64,000 bases of DNA, from NCBI GenBank assembly GCA_019637645.1, contig JAHBVH010000002.1, positions 121,166 to 185,165 of the forward strand. Direction: 5' to 3'. Below are positions 36,247-44,010 of this stretch, in pieces. The translations under genes were made by a program, and so were the position numbers. The stretch comes from Caldilineaceae bacterium (lineage in GTDB: Bacteria; Chloroflexota; Anaerolineae; Caldilineales; Caldilineaceae). Under the pieces are notes generated by a model. That model did not search any database, was not told the origin of the DNA, and worked only from the letters and a program-made list of their open reading frames with translations. How positions within the stretch are numbered: position 1 is the first letter of the stretch; each line of letters starts with the position of its first letter.

Positions 36247-36290
36247 AAGACGCGGTCAGGTTTGGAAAACCTGACCGCGTCTTGCGTTGG
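36240..36290. terminator. Perfect 24-bp palindrome after the importer operon
   Basis: Arms 36240-36263 and 36267-36290 are perfect complements around GGA. The core is GGTCAGGTTT-GGA-AAACCTGACC. It lies eight bases after the stop of the ATPase gene and probably ends the transcript of the riboflavin-importer operon. Confidence 0.7.
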
Positions 36291-36297
36291 CGAAATG

Positions 36298-37074
36298 CTA
36301 CACGCTTTCTGGGGTGCCAATCCATTGACGCACGGCTAAGGTCAACTGCCCAAATTGTGCGCTGCCCAGCATGGCTAATTGGCGCGGGCGCGCCAGGGGG
36401 ATGGGGAGATCGGCCACCAGACGACCAGGCCGTTCGCTGATCACCAGAACCCGATCCGCGAGAAAAACGGCCTCTTGGATGCTATGGGTGACCATGAGGG
36501 TGGTAAGCTTTTGCTCCTCATGCAGCCGTAGTAATTCCAGGTTGAGCCGTTCGCGCGTCAGTGCATCCAGCGCACCAAAGGGTTCATCCATCAGGAGCAA
36601 CTGAGGCCGCTGCAAGAGCGTGCGCGCCAAGACCACGCGCTGGCGCATGCCGCCAGATAGGGTGTGGGGGTAGGCTTGGGCAAATTCTTGCAGGCCAACT
36701 AAGGCTAACAGTGCCTGTGCTTGCTGCCGCGCCGCCGGGGTTGGCTTGCCCTGTTGTACCTCATGCGGCAAGAGCACATTGTCCAAGACCGTCCGCCAAG
36801 GCATGAGATTGGTGCTTTGAAAGACAAACCCAATCTCGGCCTGGGGTTCGGTTAGGGGGCGGCCTTGGAAAGTGATGCTGCCACTATCCGGCGGCAACAA
36901 CCCCCCAATGATGCGCAGCAAGGTGCTCTTCCCACTGCCGCTGGGGCCCAACAGACAGACGAACTCTCCCGCGGCCATCCGCACGCTAATGGCCTGGAGC
37001 GCGCTGACGGTCTGTGCGCCACTCTGAAATTGTTTGCTAACTTGGTCAATTACCAGAATGGGCGTTGCTGTCAT
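36298..37074 (-). CDS. ABC importer ATP-binding protein, probable riboflavin uptake (258 aa)
   Basis: This is the cytoplasmic ATPase of an SsuB/TauB/ThiZ-like importer. Walker A is GPSGSGKST (~41-49), the Q-loop region is VFQSTNLMPW, the signature is LSGGMRQRVVLART, Walker B is LLLMDEPFGALD, and the switch is TLMVTHSIQEA. Its start overlaps the stop of the binding-protein gene by four bases (ATGA), giving translational coupling. The operon begins with an FMN riboswitch, so it most likely energises riboflavin uptake by the permease and lipoprotein upstream. Confidence 0.88.
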   Translation of the reverse strand: MTATPILVIDQVSKQFQSGAQTVSALQAISVRMAAGEFVCLLGPSGSGKSTLLRIIGGLLPPDSGSITFQGRPLTEPQAEIGFVFQSTNLMPWRTVLDNVLLPHEVQQGKPTPAARQQAQALLALVGLQEFAQAYPHTLSGGMRQRVVLARTLLQRPQLLLMDEPFGALDALTRERLNLELLRLHEEQKLTTLMVTHSIQEAVFLADRVLVISERPGRLVADLPIPLARPRQLAMLGSAQFGQLTLAVRQWIGTPESV

Positions 37075-38099
37075 TCCTGTACAAACTCATTGGTAAAGAG
37101 TTCTTCCGCAGGGACTAGGGTATCGACCAAGCCAATGCGTTGCATAAATTCGGCGGCGCTTTGCCAAGCAGCAAGCTCGGTTGCGCCTAACGTTTGACCA
37201 GCTTGGGGTGTCCAATAGGCCAAGACGGCATCAAAGACCGCGCGATTCGCCGCTTCATTGTCGCCCCCGGCTTCCGGTACAAATGTAAGCGCAATGGCAA
37301 AGGCTTCGTCGGGATTGTCCACCGTGTATTGGACCGCCTTGCTGGTGGCGCGGACTACTTTTGCCACCAATTCGGGGTTTTCTTGCAGTGTCTTTTCGTT
37401 GGTGACTAGCCCGTTGGCAGGGATTTGGAGATAATCGTCCAGTTGAATCTGGGTGGTTGCAATGCCCGCTTGGGCCAGCACCACCGGCCCATTGACCGCA
37501 TAGTCCACGGCAGCCTCAACCGTATCTTCGGTCACCGCGGCGGCCTGGGTAAAGCCAATGCTCTCCATCTTTACATCGGCCTCGGTCAGATTGGCTGCTT
37601 CCAAGATTCCCCGAAAGGCAACGTAGGAGGCACCAAAAGGGCCAGGAATGCCGATGGCTTTGCCGGCTAGATCGGCAGGTGTGATAATGCCAGCGCTCTC
37701 CTTGGCAAAGATCACAACAGGATAGCGGTTGTACCAATTCATGACATAGCGCACGGGCAAGCCCTGGGCGCGCCCGAGCACCACTTGGTCGCCGCTGCCG
37801 ACCATAAATTGTAACTCATCGACACCCACCAGCTTGAGATAATCATCTTCAAAGCCATAGTCGAGCGTGAGGTCAATGCCCTCTTCGGCGTAGAAGCCTT
37901 TTTCGATCCCTACATAAAAGGTGGCAAATTGGACATTGGGGATATAGCCAACGCCCAAGTTGACTGGGATCAGCTCCGTAGTGGCCGTGTCGCTGCTTGG
38001 GGCTGGCTGCGGCGCTGCGATTGGCGTACAGGCCGCGATGGTCAAGGACAGGAGGAATAGGCAGAGTGAGGTAAAAACAGTTGATCGATGGTAAAACAT
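37071..38099 (-). CDS. ribY: NMT1/THI5-like binding lipoprotein, probable RibY (342 aa)
   Basis: The signal peptide ends in a lipobox LTIAAC (Cys near residue 24), followed by a Pro/Ala-rich tether. The mature protein resembles NMT1/THI5 and SsuA-type periplasmic binding proteins (FATFYVGIEKGFYAEEGIDL, LAGKAIGIPGPFGASYVAF). Related FMN-riboswitch-linked proteins named RibY have been proposed as riboflavin receptors in Chloroflexota. The RNA control region upstream of this operon supports that reading over thiamine precursor or sulfonate uptake. It lies 56 bases after the permease gene and is coupled to the ATPase gene. Confidence 0.8.
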   Translation of the reverse strand: MFYHRSTVFTSLCLFLLSLTIAACTPIAAPQPAPSSDTATTELIPVNLGVGYIPNVQFATFYVGIEKGFYAEEGIDLTLDYGFEDDYLKLVGVDELQFMVGSGDQVVLGRAQGLPVRYVMNWYNRYPVVIFAKESAGIITPADLAGKAIGIPGPFGASYVAFRGILEAANLTEADVKMESIGFTQAAAVTEDTVEAAVDYAVNGPVVLAQAGIATTQIQLDDYLQIPANGLVTNEKTLQENPELVAKVVRATSKAVQYTVDNPDEAFAIALTFVPEAGGDNEAANRAVFDAVLAYWTPQAGQTLGATELAAWQSAAEFMQRIGLVDTLVPAEELFTNEFVQE

Positions 38100-38155
38100 A
38101 GGTTACTTTCTATTGCTAAATTCGTTGAGAATGGTGAAGGCGTTGTCATTCTGTG

Positions 38156-39001
38156 TCATTCCGTATGCCAGGCCAGATAGCGCCGTTCCAAGTACACAAC
38201 ACTGAGGTAAAGTGCCTGTGCAATCATGACCAGACAGAAGATCGCAACAAACATCATCGGCGTGTCGAGCACACCGCGGGATAAGTTGATCAAAAACCCC
38301 AATCCCACATTCGCGCCGACAAACTCACCCACGACAGCCCCAACCACAGCTAGAATCACACTGAGTTTGAGCCCACTCAGCAAAACTGGGAGCGCGGCTG
38401 GCACTTCTAACAGGCGGAAGAGCTGCCACCGGCTGGCGCGCAGGCTGCGCATCAGATCATAAAGATCGCGATCAACGTGGCGAATACCAACGATAGTGTT
38501 AATCAACATCGGAAAGAAGGTGATCAAGGCGCAGACCAAAACCTTGCTGAGCATGCCACTACCCACCCAAATGACAAGCAACGGCGCAATCGCCACAATC
38601 GGCACACTTTGGCTAGCGACCAGATAGGGCGCAACCAATTGTTCGATGGCGCGATGTTTGCCCAAGTAGTAGCCCAGACAGCAGGCCAAGATCACCCCCA
38701 ACGCTAACCCGAGGGCAATTTCCAGCAGCGTCACTTGGGTATGCCGCCATAGCGTACCATCCAGCAGCAAGCTGAAAAATTTGCGGCTTACGACCAAGGG
38801 GCCAGGTAAAATAAAGGCCGGATACGCTTGCCACCGCACGAGTCCTTCCCATAGCGCTATGCCAATCGCCAGCACAATCGGCACCGTTAGCATGGTTGGT
38901 GCTGTTGCTAACCGCGCTTGGATCTGCTGGGACCAGAGCATTTTGTGTTGCGCTGGCGTTGTTACGGGCCAGTTCGTTGCTTTGATTTGCTCTGCTTGCA
39001 T
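38156..39001 (-). CDS. ribX: ABC permease, probable RibX (281 aa)
   Basis: This is an SsuC/TauC-type inner-membrane permease with about six helices. It contains PAFILPGPLVVSRKFFSLL, the family stretch SQSVPIVAIAPLLVIWVGSG and an EAA-type loop (MRSLRASRWQLFRLLEVPAA). ATG 39001 with AGGA seven to eight bases upstream is the preferred start; a GTG lies immediately before it. It is the first gene after the FMN riboswitch and two terminator-like hairpins. The gene order (permease, receptor, ATPase) and the RNA switch point to riboflavin import. Confidence 0.82.
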   Translation of the reverse strand: MQAEQIKATNWPVTTPAQHKMLWSQQIQARLATAPTMLTVPIVLAIGIALWEGLVRWQAYPAFILPGPLVVSRKFFSLLLDGTLWRHTQVTLLEIALGLALGVILACCLGYYLGKHRAIEQLVAPYLVASQSVPIVAIAPLLVIWVGSGMLSKVLVCALITFFPMLINTIVGIRHVDRDLYDLMRSLRASRWQLFRLLEVPAALPVLLSGLKLSVILAVVGAVVGEFVGANVGLGFLINLSRGVLDTPMMFVAIFCLVMIAQALYLSVVYLERRYLAWHTE

Positions 39002-39056
39002 CACTGTTCCTTCCTATGCCCCTGCCGTCTGGGGACTGCTCTGGTGCTCTCTTCTT

Positions 39057-39133
39057 GTAAAACAAAAATCCCGCTGTGTTGATGGTCACCAATGCCTAAG
39101 CATTGAGTGGAACCCATTCAGAACACAACGGGA
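39057..39133 (-). terminator. Second terminator-like hairpin before ribX
   Basis: On the minus strand, TCCCGTTGTGTT (39133-39122) pairs with AACACAGCGGGA (39080-39069, one G-U), followed by TTTTTGTTTT. An inner CAATGC/GCATTG hairpin sits in the loop. It ends about 55 bases before the ribX start. Confidence 0.7.
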
Positions 39134-39256
39134 CAAAGCTTGCCTTCCTGCTAGCGCGTACAACAAATTCTACTTGTTGCTAGCTAGCACAAAGTAGCAG
39201 CAAAGAATCGGTGCACGAACCTGTTGACCATCGCCAGCGCAGGAAAGATGCCCTTA

Positions 39257-39299
39257 GTAAAAAAGAACCCGAAGTCTCCCCAGCGAGAGAACTTCGGGT
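39257..39299 (-). terminator. Riboswitch-proximal intrinsic terminator
   Basis: On the minus strand, ACCCGAAGT (39299-39291) pairs with ACTTCGGGT (39275-39267), followed by TTCTTTTTT. Its distance from the aptamer fits transcription attenuation in the presence of FMN. Confidence 0.8.
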
Positions 39300-39389
39300 A
39301 AAAAGGCAAACAAAAAATCACCACCAAAAAACGCGGTGTTTTCCAGCGCAGAAGATAGCCATGCTTGCGCATGCGCCTTTGCTGCGTAA

Positions 39390-39632
39390 CCCTCTTTCAT
39401 CCGGACTATACCGTCGGCGTCGGCTTTGCTGCCAGTGGCAACGCACCGCTCTCCTGTCAACCTAAATCAATCATTGGGACCGAATGCTGATTTAGGTTGA
39501 CTCGCGGGCTCTCTGTCGATGGACAGATTACCGCCGATCGGGAATTGGGAAGTGCTATCGCCATGCGCTAGCCTTGAAAGCTTGTCAGCCTATGCGATAA
39601 CGTTAACCTCACCTCACCCTGCCCCGAAGGTC
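39390..39632 (-). ncRNA. FMN riboswitch (RFN element)
   Basis: The minus strand carries RFN hallmarks in order: CCTTCGGGGCAGGGTG at the 5' side, AATTCCCGATCGGCGGTAAT, GCCCGCGAG, then GCCGACGGTATAGTCCGGATG and AAGAGG at the 3' side. A 14-bp variable arm (GTCAACCTAAATCA with TGATTTAGGTTGAC) and an insertion of about 60 bases between GGGTG and AATTCCC make it about 240 bases, longer than usual. It should bind FMN and repress the importer operon through the downstream terminator. Confidence 0.92.
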
Positions 39633-39655
39633 TATTTATGCAATTGTTGGCATCT

Positions 39656-39683
39656 AGTATAACTTGATTGAAATATCTGTCAA
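39656..39683 (-). promoter_or_regulatory. Sigma-70-type promoter of the riboswitch-importer transcript
   Basis: On the minus strand, TTGACA (39683-39678), a 16-base spacer and TATACT (39661-39656). The start falls near 39649, just ahead of the aptamer. The -35 box overlaps the stop codon of the gene ending at 39680. Confidence 0.75.
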
Positions 39684-40702
39684 GTGAGGATACCTACGTT
39701 CAACGTTTGTGCCATAGCTTGGTCGTCTGTGGCGCGTTCGACGGGGGGAAGTTGGCTGTTTTGACGCACAATTTCGCTAACGACCGTAACGGTCTGGTCC
39801 AGATAAGAAAGTCCGTTTGGGAGATAACTCTTGATATCTAAATAGCCCCCAACGCTGCTATGGCGCATTGGTCCAATCTCTTGCAACGAGATCAAGCCTT
39901 GCCGCCGCGCCCGGTTCCATTCTGATGCGGCAAAAAAAGGCCAGCGCCCCGGCGCGATCAAGCCGAGCTTTTGCGGCCAGTCTTGGCTGCCGTAGAGGTG
40001 ATACATGTGATCGACGGCTAATAAGCCTGGATCGCTGCTAAAAATGCCACCCAAGGAGATCACATAGATTGGTGCATTGAGGAGCTCGCGCAGATAGGTA
40101 ACCGCGCCCACGGCCATTTGGCCGGCACCACTGTAGCCAATGACAAAAACCGGGGTTTGACTATTGAGATCATAGTTGTAGCGGAGCAGGCCATGGAGCA
40201 GCACCTCGGCCATGGCTTGATTATAGATGGGCCCATAGCGTTTGTCGGCTGAGATCAAGACCTGTAAGATGTTACGCAGGTTGATCAGATAGCCAGCCAA
40301 TTTAGGGCCGTCTAGTTTGCGGCGGAGTGCCCACCGCCAGAAGCGCGCAAAGAAGGGCTGGCCTGTCAGGGCCAGATTGTTGACTGAATAGGGGAAAATA
40401 TCATCGATCACAACTGCATGAGGAAGCGCCGTAGCTAGGCGGTGAAGAAAGCCTTGCTCGCGGCGGCTAAAGGTCTCGCCCGAAACCCGACCAATGCCGG
40501 AAAGAAAGAGAATATAGCAGCGCGCGTCGGGCCGAACTACCCGAACAAACTCGTCCGACGGTAGATTATCCACATAGACTTTTTCGCCAAACCAGCCAGC
40601 CCACCAACCCAAGGTTTCAAAGGGGGAGAGCGCTGCCCAAACCAGCAAGCCAACCAAGATCATACCCAAGTAGGCACTTAACCCGCCCAGTGTTTCAAGC
40701 AC
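39680..40702 (-). CDS. Membrane-anchored alpha/beta-hydrolase-like protein (340 aa)
   Basis: An N-terminal membrane helix (residues ~8-28, [16 protein letters not shown]) precedes a soluble domain with [20 protein letters not shown], a GxSxG nucleophile-elbow pattern, and strands such as [10 protein letters not shown] and [13 protein letters not shown]. This resembles an alpha/beta hydrolase, although the remaining catalytic residues are not certain. A late His in [11 protein letters not shown] could complete a triad. The frame starts with GTG at 40702 behind GGGAGC and overlaps the upstream membrane protein gene by eight bases. The substrate is unknown. Confidence 0.6.
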   Translation of the reverse strand: MLETLGGLSAYLGMILVGLLVWAALSPFETLGWWAGWFGEKVYVDNLPSDEFVRVVRPDARCYILFLSGIGRVSGETFSRREQGFLHRLATALPHAVVIDDIFPYSVNNLALTGQPFFARFWRWALRRKLDGPKLAGYLINLRNILQVLISADKRYGPIYNQAMAEVLLHGLLRYNYDLNSQTPVFVIGYSGAGQMAVGAVTYLRELLNAPIYVISLGGIFSSDPGLLAVDHMYHLYGSQDWPQKLGLIAPGRWPFFAASEWNRARRQGLISLQEIGPMRHSSVGGYLDIKSYLPNGLSYLDQTVTVVSEIVRQNSQLPPVERATDDQAMAQTLNVGILT

Positions 40703-41429
40703 GCGGCTGCTCCCTTTTGTTGAGCGACTCCATGGATCTGCGTACGTCCTTCGGTTGGATGCGGGTACGCCAAACGTCGAGATTCTCTAGCCAAGCCGGA
40801 TGGCGACGAAGCGCCCCCAAATCGGAGAGGGTTAACTCCATGGGTACACCCGCGGCCCGCCGCTGTAGCCAGCGTCCCAGTGCATAAATAGGCCGACCAA
40901 TGGTACGTCGCCAAATTTGGATCAGCACCCAGCCCAAACCGCTGGCCAGGACGGCTTGCCATAGTTCTAAGGCTAACCCAACATGGATGGCCATGACAAT
41001 CGCAACCATGCTCCAGAGGGTCAGCAAAATGGAAAAAGGATTACCTAGGAAAGGCGTTAGCTCAAAGAAAGCCAACAACTGCGGGGCATAGGCCAACCCT
41101 ACAACGCAAGCAACCGCTGTCAGCGTAACGGGTTGGCCAAAAATATAGACCCCAACCAACCAAACTGTCACGGTCCATACGCAATAGCCCACCACATGGC
41201 TGGCCGCTGTAATGAATAAGGCGAGGATAAAGCGCGTCGGTGGTAGCCGATTGAGAAATAAGATGACACTTTGTCCTAGCGATTCAGAAAGACCGGCTAA
41301 ACTGACAATGATCAAAGCGATCCCCAAGCCACCTGGCGCGCGTTGGATGTCGGTAAACACGCCCTGGTTCAAAGACATGGCCTGTTGAATGGTTTGCCAG
41401 AGTGAGGGCATTCCTATCCATTCTACCAT
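40695..41429 (-). CDS. Yip1-like multi-pass membrane protein (244 aa)
   Basis: Residues ~10-185 hold about five membrane helices ([78 protein letters not shown]). The AYAPQLL motif and size resemble bacterial Yip1-domain proteins, whose roles are poorly known. A hydrophilic C-terminal tail of ~55 residues follows. Its 3' end overlaps the alpha/beta-hydrolase-like gene by eight bases, suggesting that the two products work together at the membrane. A second ATG six codons in is a possible alternative start. Confidence 0.65.
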   Translation of the reverse strand: MVEWIGMPSLWQTIQQAMSLNQGVFTDIQRAPGGLGIALIIVSLAGLSESLGQSVILFLNRLPPTRFILALFITAASHVVGYCVWTVTVWLVGVYIFGQPVTLTAVACVVGLAYAPQLLAFFELTPFLGNPFSILLTLWSMVAIVMAIHVGLALELWQAVLASGLGWVLIQIWRRTIGRPIYALGRWLQRRAAGVPMELTLSDLGALRRHPAWLENLDVWRTRIQPKDVRRSMESLNKREQPRA

Positions 41430-41586
41430 TTTGGGTGAACAGCTACCTTTCTGCTCTGGTGATCAAATTCGCACTGGTGCCTCATTGCTGCGCTGTTCAA
41501 GGGTGTGAACCCCAAGGCCAAGGGGGAAGTTCACGCCTGCCTAAGTTTGCCCAAGTTGCCGATGATTGACCTATTTTTAGGATTAG

Positions 41587-41615
41587 TTGACATGACACGG
41601 TGATTCTTGTATAGG
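41587..41615 (+). promoter_or_regulatory. Upstream promoter of the capA-like gene
   Basis: TTGACA (41587-41592), a 17-base spacer and TATAGG (41610-41615). The transcript would start near 41622 and carry the 24-bp hairpin at 41637-41699 at its very 5' end. Confidence 0.55.
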
Positions 41616-41636
41616 CTTATTATACACGCATCCAAA

Positions 41637-41699
41637 CCGCCCCACGAATCGTTATCAGCCTAATGGGGGTGTTTTGGCTGATAACGATTCGCGGGGCGG
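41637..41699. repeat. 24-bp hairpin in the capA-like leader
   Basis: Arms 41637-41660 and 41676-41699 pair at 23 of 24 positions around a 15-base loop. The odd pair is A-C on the plus strand and G-U on the minus strand. It could be an mRNA stability element, an attenuator or a terminator for minus-strand transcripts. No good T-tract follows. Confidence 0.65.
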
Positions 41700-41746
41700 T
41701 AGCTCTTCTTTGCGCTGTCTAAACTTTGCCAAATCCTTTGACTACA

Positions 41747-41776
41747 TTGCAGACTTTTCTGGGTGTAGGTTATACT
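41747..41776 (+). promoter_or_regulatory. Downstream promoter of the capA-like gene
   Basis: TTGCAG (41747-41752), an 18-base spacer and TATACT (41771-41776). The -10 box lies inside a longer in-frame extension, which supports translation from ATG 41819. Upstream of these sites the gap from 41430 holds nothing else recognisable. Confidence 0.5.
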
Positions 41777-41818
41777 TTCTCAAACGTAAGCAACTATCTA
41801 GCGACACAGCAACTACTT

Positions 41819-43603
41819 ATGATCCCATTAAAACCACTATCACACCGCGTTGCCATGCTCCTGAGTCTTGTCATGATCTTGGGTGGGGCAAGCCTGCTTC
41901 TGTGGCTTCTCTTTAACCTGCCTGGCGCGACGGCGGGTGAGACTCGCATTGCACGCGCGGTTAGCCATACGCCTGAAGCAGTCGAAGCCGATGACGGTAC
42001 CTCGATTACCGCGGCGCTCACCGAAACACTACCTACCCCGACGCCCAATGCTCTTGTTCTCGACGTAGCGGACGGGGTGCCTGCTGCCCTAACTAGTGGG
42101 TCCGACCCTGCTTTGGTTCCAACCGCGTTGGCCCAGACGGCCATTGTCACCGCGGCGACAACGGCCGCGGATGTGACGGTTCGCTTAGATTACCAACAAG
42201 CCAATGGTCAAGCGATCTATGCCTATACCTTTGCCGCCGCGGCCCGTTTTGATACGATCGATACGGAACTTACTTGGGATGATGTGCAAGCGGCCTGGCG
42301 CGGCCAAAGCGAACGCTTTCCCGCCGTGGTTGTCTTAACGGATACCTTGCCCGCATTGGCGCAAGTGCTTGGCACGGCTGGGGCGAATGTAGTCGGGTAT
42401 GCGACCGAGCCCGAGGTTGTCACTGCCGCGTGGGTAGCGCAAACCGCGCCGGCGACGAGTGGCGCACGGCCTTTGGTTTTGCTTCCCTTTGAACAACTAG
42501 AACCGCGGCTGGTCGTCTTTGCGATTGATGGTCAAAACCCAGTCGAGAATGCCAATAAATTTACGCCAGCCGACTACCCATTGGTGGCAACCGTTTATGC
42601 TCATGATTTGTCGACAACCCCAGCCGAGCAAAAACTTGTGCAAGATTGGCTGCAAGCTTTGCCCGCGGGCAATCGTAACGCCGACCACCTGACCGTCCTT
42701 GCCATGACCGGAGTGACGGCCATGGTGCGGCTTACGGCGGAACAGATGGATCAACGGGGGGCCGCATGGGTGGCCGAAGTAGTTGGCCCTGAACTGGCCA
42801 CTGCCGATATTACGGTTATCAGCAATGAGGTCCCTTTTGTCGAAGGGTGTGAGACCGACACGCGGATGGATAACCTCACCTTTTGTAGCAAGCCAGACTA
42901 TCTAGTCGCTTTAACTGATTCTGGCGTAGATATCATTGGCCTAACGGGCAATCACCAAAACGACTATGGCCGTGAAGATGCACTGCAATCATTAGCGTTT
43001 TATGAGAAAAATAATTTGCCAGTTTATGGCGGCGGGCGCAACAAAGAAGCCGCTTTTGCGCCCTACTACCTAGAGCACAATGGCAACCGGCTCGCTTTTC
43101 TGGGGGCCAATAGCTATGGGCCAACCTTTGCTTGGGCAACCGATGATAAACCTGGCAGCGCCCAGTTCGATCTGAATATTATGTCGGCTACGATTCGTAA
43201 CATCAAAGCGCAAGATCGGGCGGATTTGGTCTTGGCCGAGTTGCAATATCAAGAGAGTTATGACGTTACGCCCCTCTATGATCAACGCCAGAATTTTAAT
43301 GCCTTGGTACGGGCTGGCGCGGATATTGTTACGGGTGTCCAGAGCCATGTACCCCAGGCCATGGAATTTACCGAGGGCAAGCTGGTGCTTTATGGCCTTG
43401 GCAATCTCTTCTTTGACCAGATGTGGAGCCAAGCCACCCGTGAAGGGATGATTGTCAAACATACGATCTATGAGGGACGCCACCTGAGCACACAGGTGCT
43501 AACGACCTTGCTCTATGACTATGGTCAACCCCGCTGGACGACCCCCGAAGAGCGAACGACCTTGCTGCGACGGGTCTATGGCGCTAGTTACTGGGAAAAA
43601 TAA
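41819..43603 (+). CDS. CapA-like metallophosphatase-fold protein (594 aa)
   Basis: An N-terminal anchor helix (~12-35, [20 protein letters not shown]) is followed by a Thr/Ala-rich stretch and a ~300-residue region of unknown fold. The C-terminal half resembles the CapA/PgsA domain. It has [23 protein letters not shown] (His/Asp of the GNHxxDYG motif), [20 protein letters not shown] in place of the usual HWGxEY segment, [13 protein letters not shown] and [10 protein letters not shown]. Proteins of this family act in polyglutamate or capsule metabolism at the cell surface. The altered HWG segment suggests changed metal binding. The start at ATG 41819 fits the promoter at 41747-41776. Confidence 0.75.
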   Translation: MIPLKPLSHRVAMLLSLVMILGGASLLLWLLFNLPGATAGETRIARAVSHTPEAVEADDGTSITAALTETLPTPTPNALVLDVADGVPAALTSGSDPALVPTALAQTAIVTAATTAADVTVRLDYQQANGQAIYAYTFAAAARFDTIDTELTWDDVQAAWRGQSERFPAVVVLTDTLPALAQVLGTAGANVVGYATEPEVVTAAWVAQTAPATSGARPLVLLPFEQLEPRLVVFAIDGQNPVENANKFTPADYPLVATVYAHDLSTTPAEQKLVQDWLQALPAGNRNADHLTVLAMTGVTAMVRLTAEQMDQRGAAWVAEVVGPELATADITVISNEVPFVEGCETDTRMDNLTFCSKPDYLVALTDSGVDIIGLTGNHQNDYGREDALQSLAFYEKNNLPVYGGGRNKEAAFAPYYLEHNGNRLAFLGANSYGPTFAWATDDKPGSAQFDLNIMSATIRNIKAQDRADLVLAELQYQESYDVTPLYDQRQNFNALVRAGADIVTGVQSHVPQAMEFTEGKLVLYGLGNLFFDQMWSQATREGMIVKHTIYEGRHLSTQVLTTLLYDYGQPRWTTPEERTTLLRRVYGASYWEK

Positions 43604-43720
43604 GCGATAAGGCTGGTGATTCGGCCTTGTCAATAGGTCGAGCCGCCGTTTTGGTTCACTTTCTCGCTGTCGCGTATGCGTCCTGCCTTACTGGGGATTT
43701 GCTTCTTTGCTACCGTTTAC

Positions 43721-43749
43721 TTGCTCCCTATCTGTAATTCGCGTATACT
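43721..43749 (+). promoter_or_regulatory. Sigma-70-type promoter of the dsbA-like operon
   Basis: TTGCTC (43721-43726), a 17-base spacer and TATACT (43744-43749). The transcript would carry a leader of about 255 bases that includes the 15-base tandem repeats. The 43604-43720 part of the gap shows nothing else. Confidence 0.6.
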
Positions 43750-43800
43750 GTTTTGCACATAAGTTTCGGTGCCAAAAGATAAACACAGAAGGCTCCTTAA

Positions 43801-43873
43801 CTATTGCAACTAGAACTATTGCAACTAGAACTATTGCAACTAGAACTATTGCAACTAGAACTATTGCAACTAG
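43801..43873. repeat. Tandem repeat of 15 bases, nearly five copies
   Basis: CTATTGCAACTAGAA occurs four times at 43801-43860 and a fifth copy is cut after 13 bases. The copies are exact and contiguous, without spacers. They lie in the leader of the dsbA-like gene and could vary in number. Confidence 0.92.
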
Positions 43874-44010
43874 GTTTCCTTCGTGCTAAAGCTGATTCCC
43901 TGCTGGCGCGATGCACAAAATTCATGCTGACTGGTGTAGTGGACAAACGTTCTTACCTCCATGCCAGTTCTCGCCTTTCGTCTTACCTTTCATTGTCATG
44001 AGGAAATTCC

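Noticed and set aside
39184..39372. Minus-strand frame of 62 codons between riboswitch and ribX
   Set aside because: It overlaps the terminator hairpin and its composition follows the RNA structure. A leader peptide cannot be excluded, but nothing supports it.
36298..39632. Thiamine-precursor (ThiXYZ) importer under a TPP riboswitch
   Set aside because: The leader has RFN hallmarks (GGCGGTAAT, GACGGTATAGTCCGGATG) and none of the TPP motifs such as CTGAGA or ACCTGATCTGG.
43801..43873. Possible CRISPR array
   Set aside because: The 15-base units are contiguous with no spacers and there are no cas genes. It is a simple tandem repeat. The same applies to 14515-14558.
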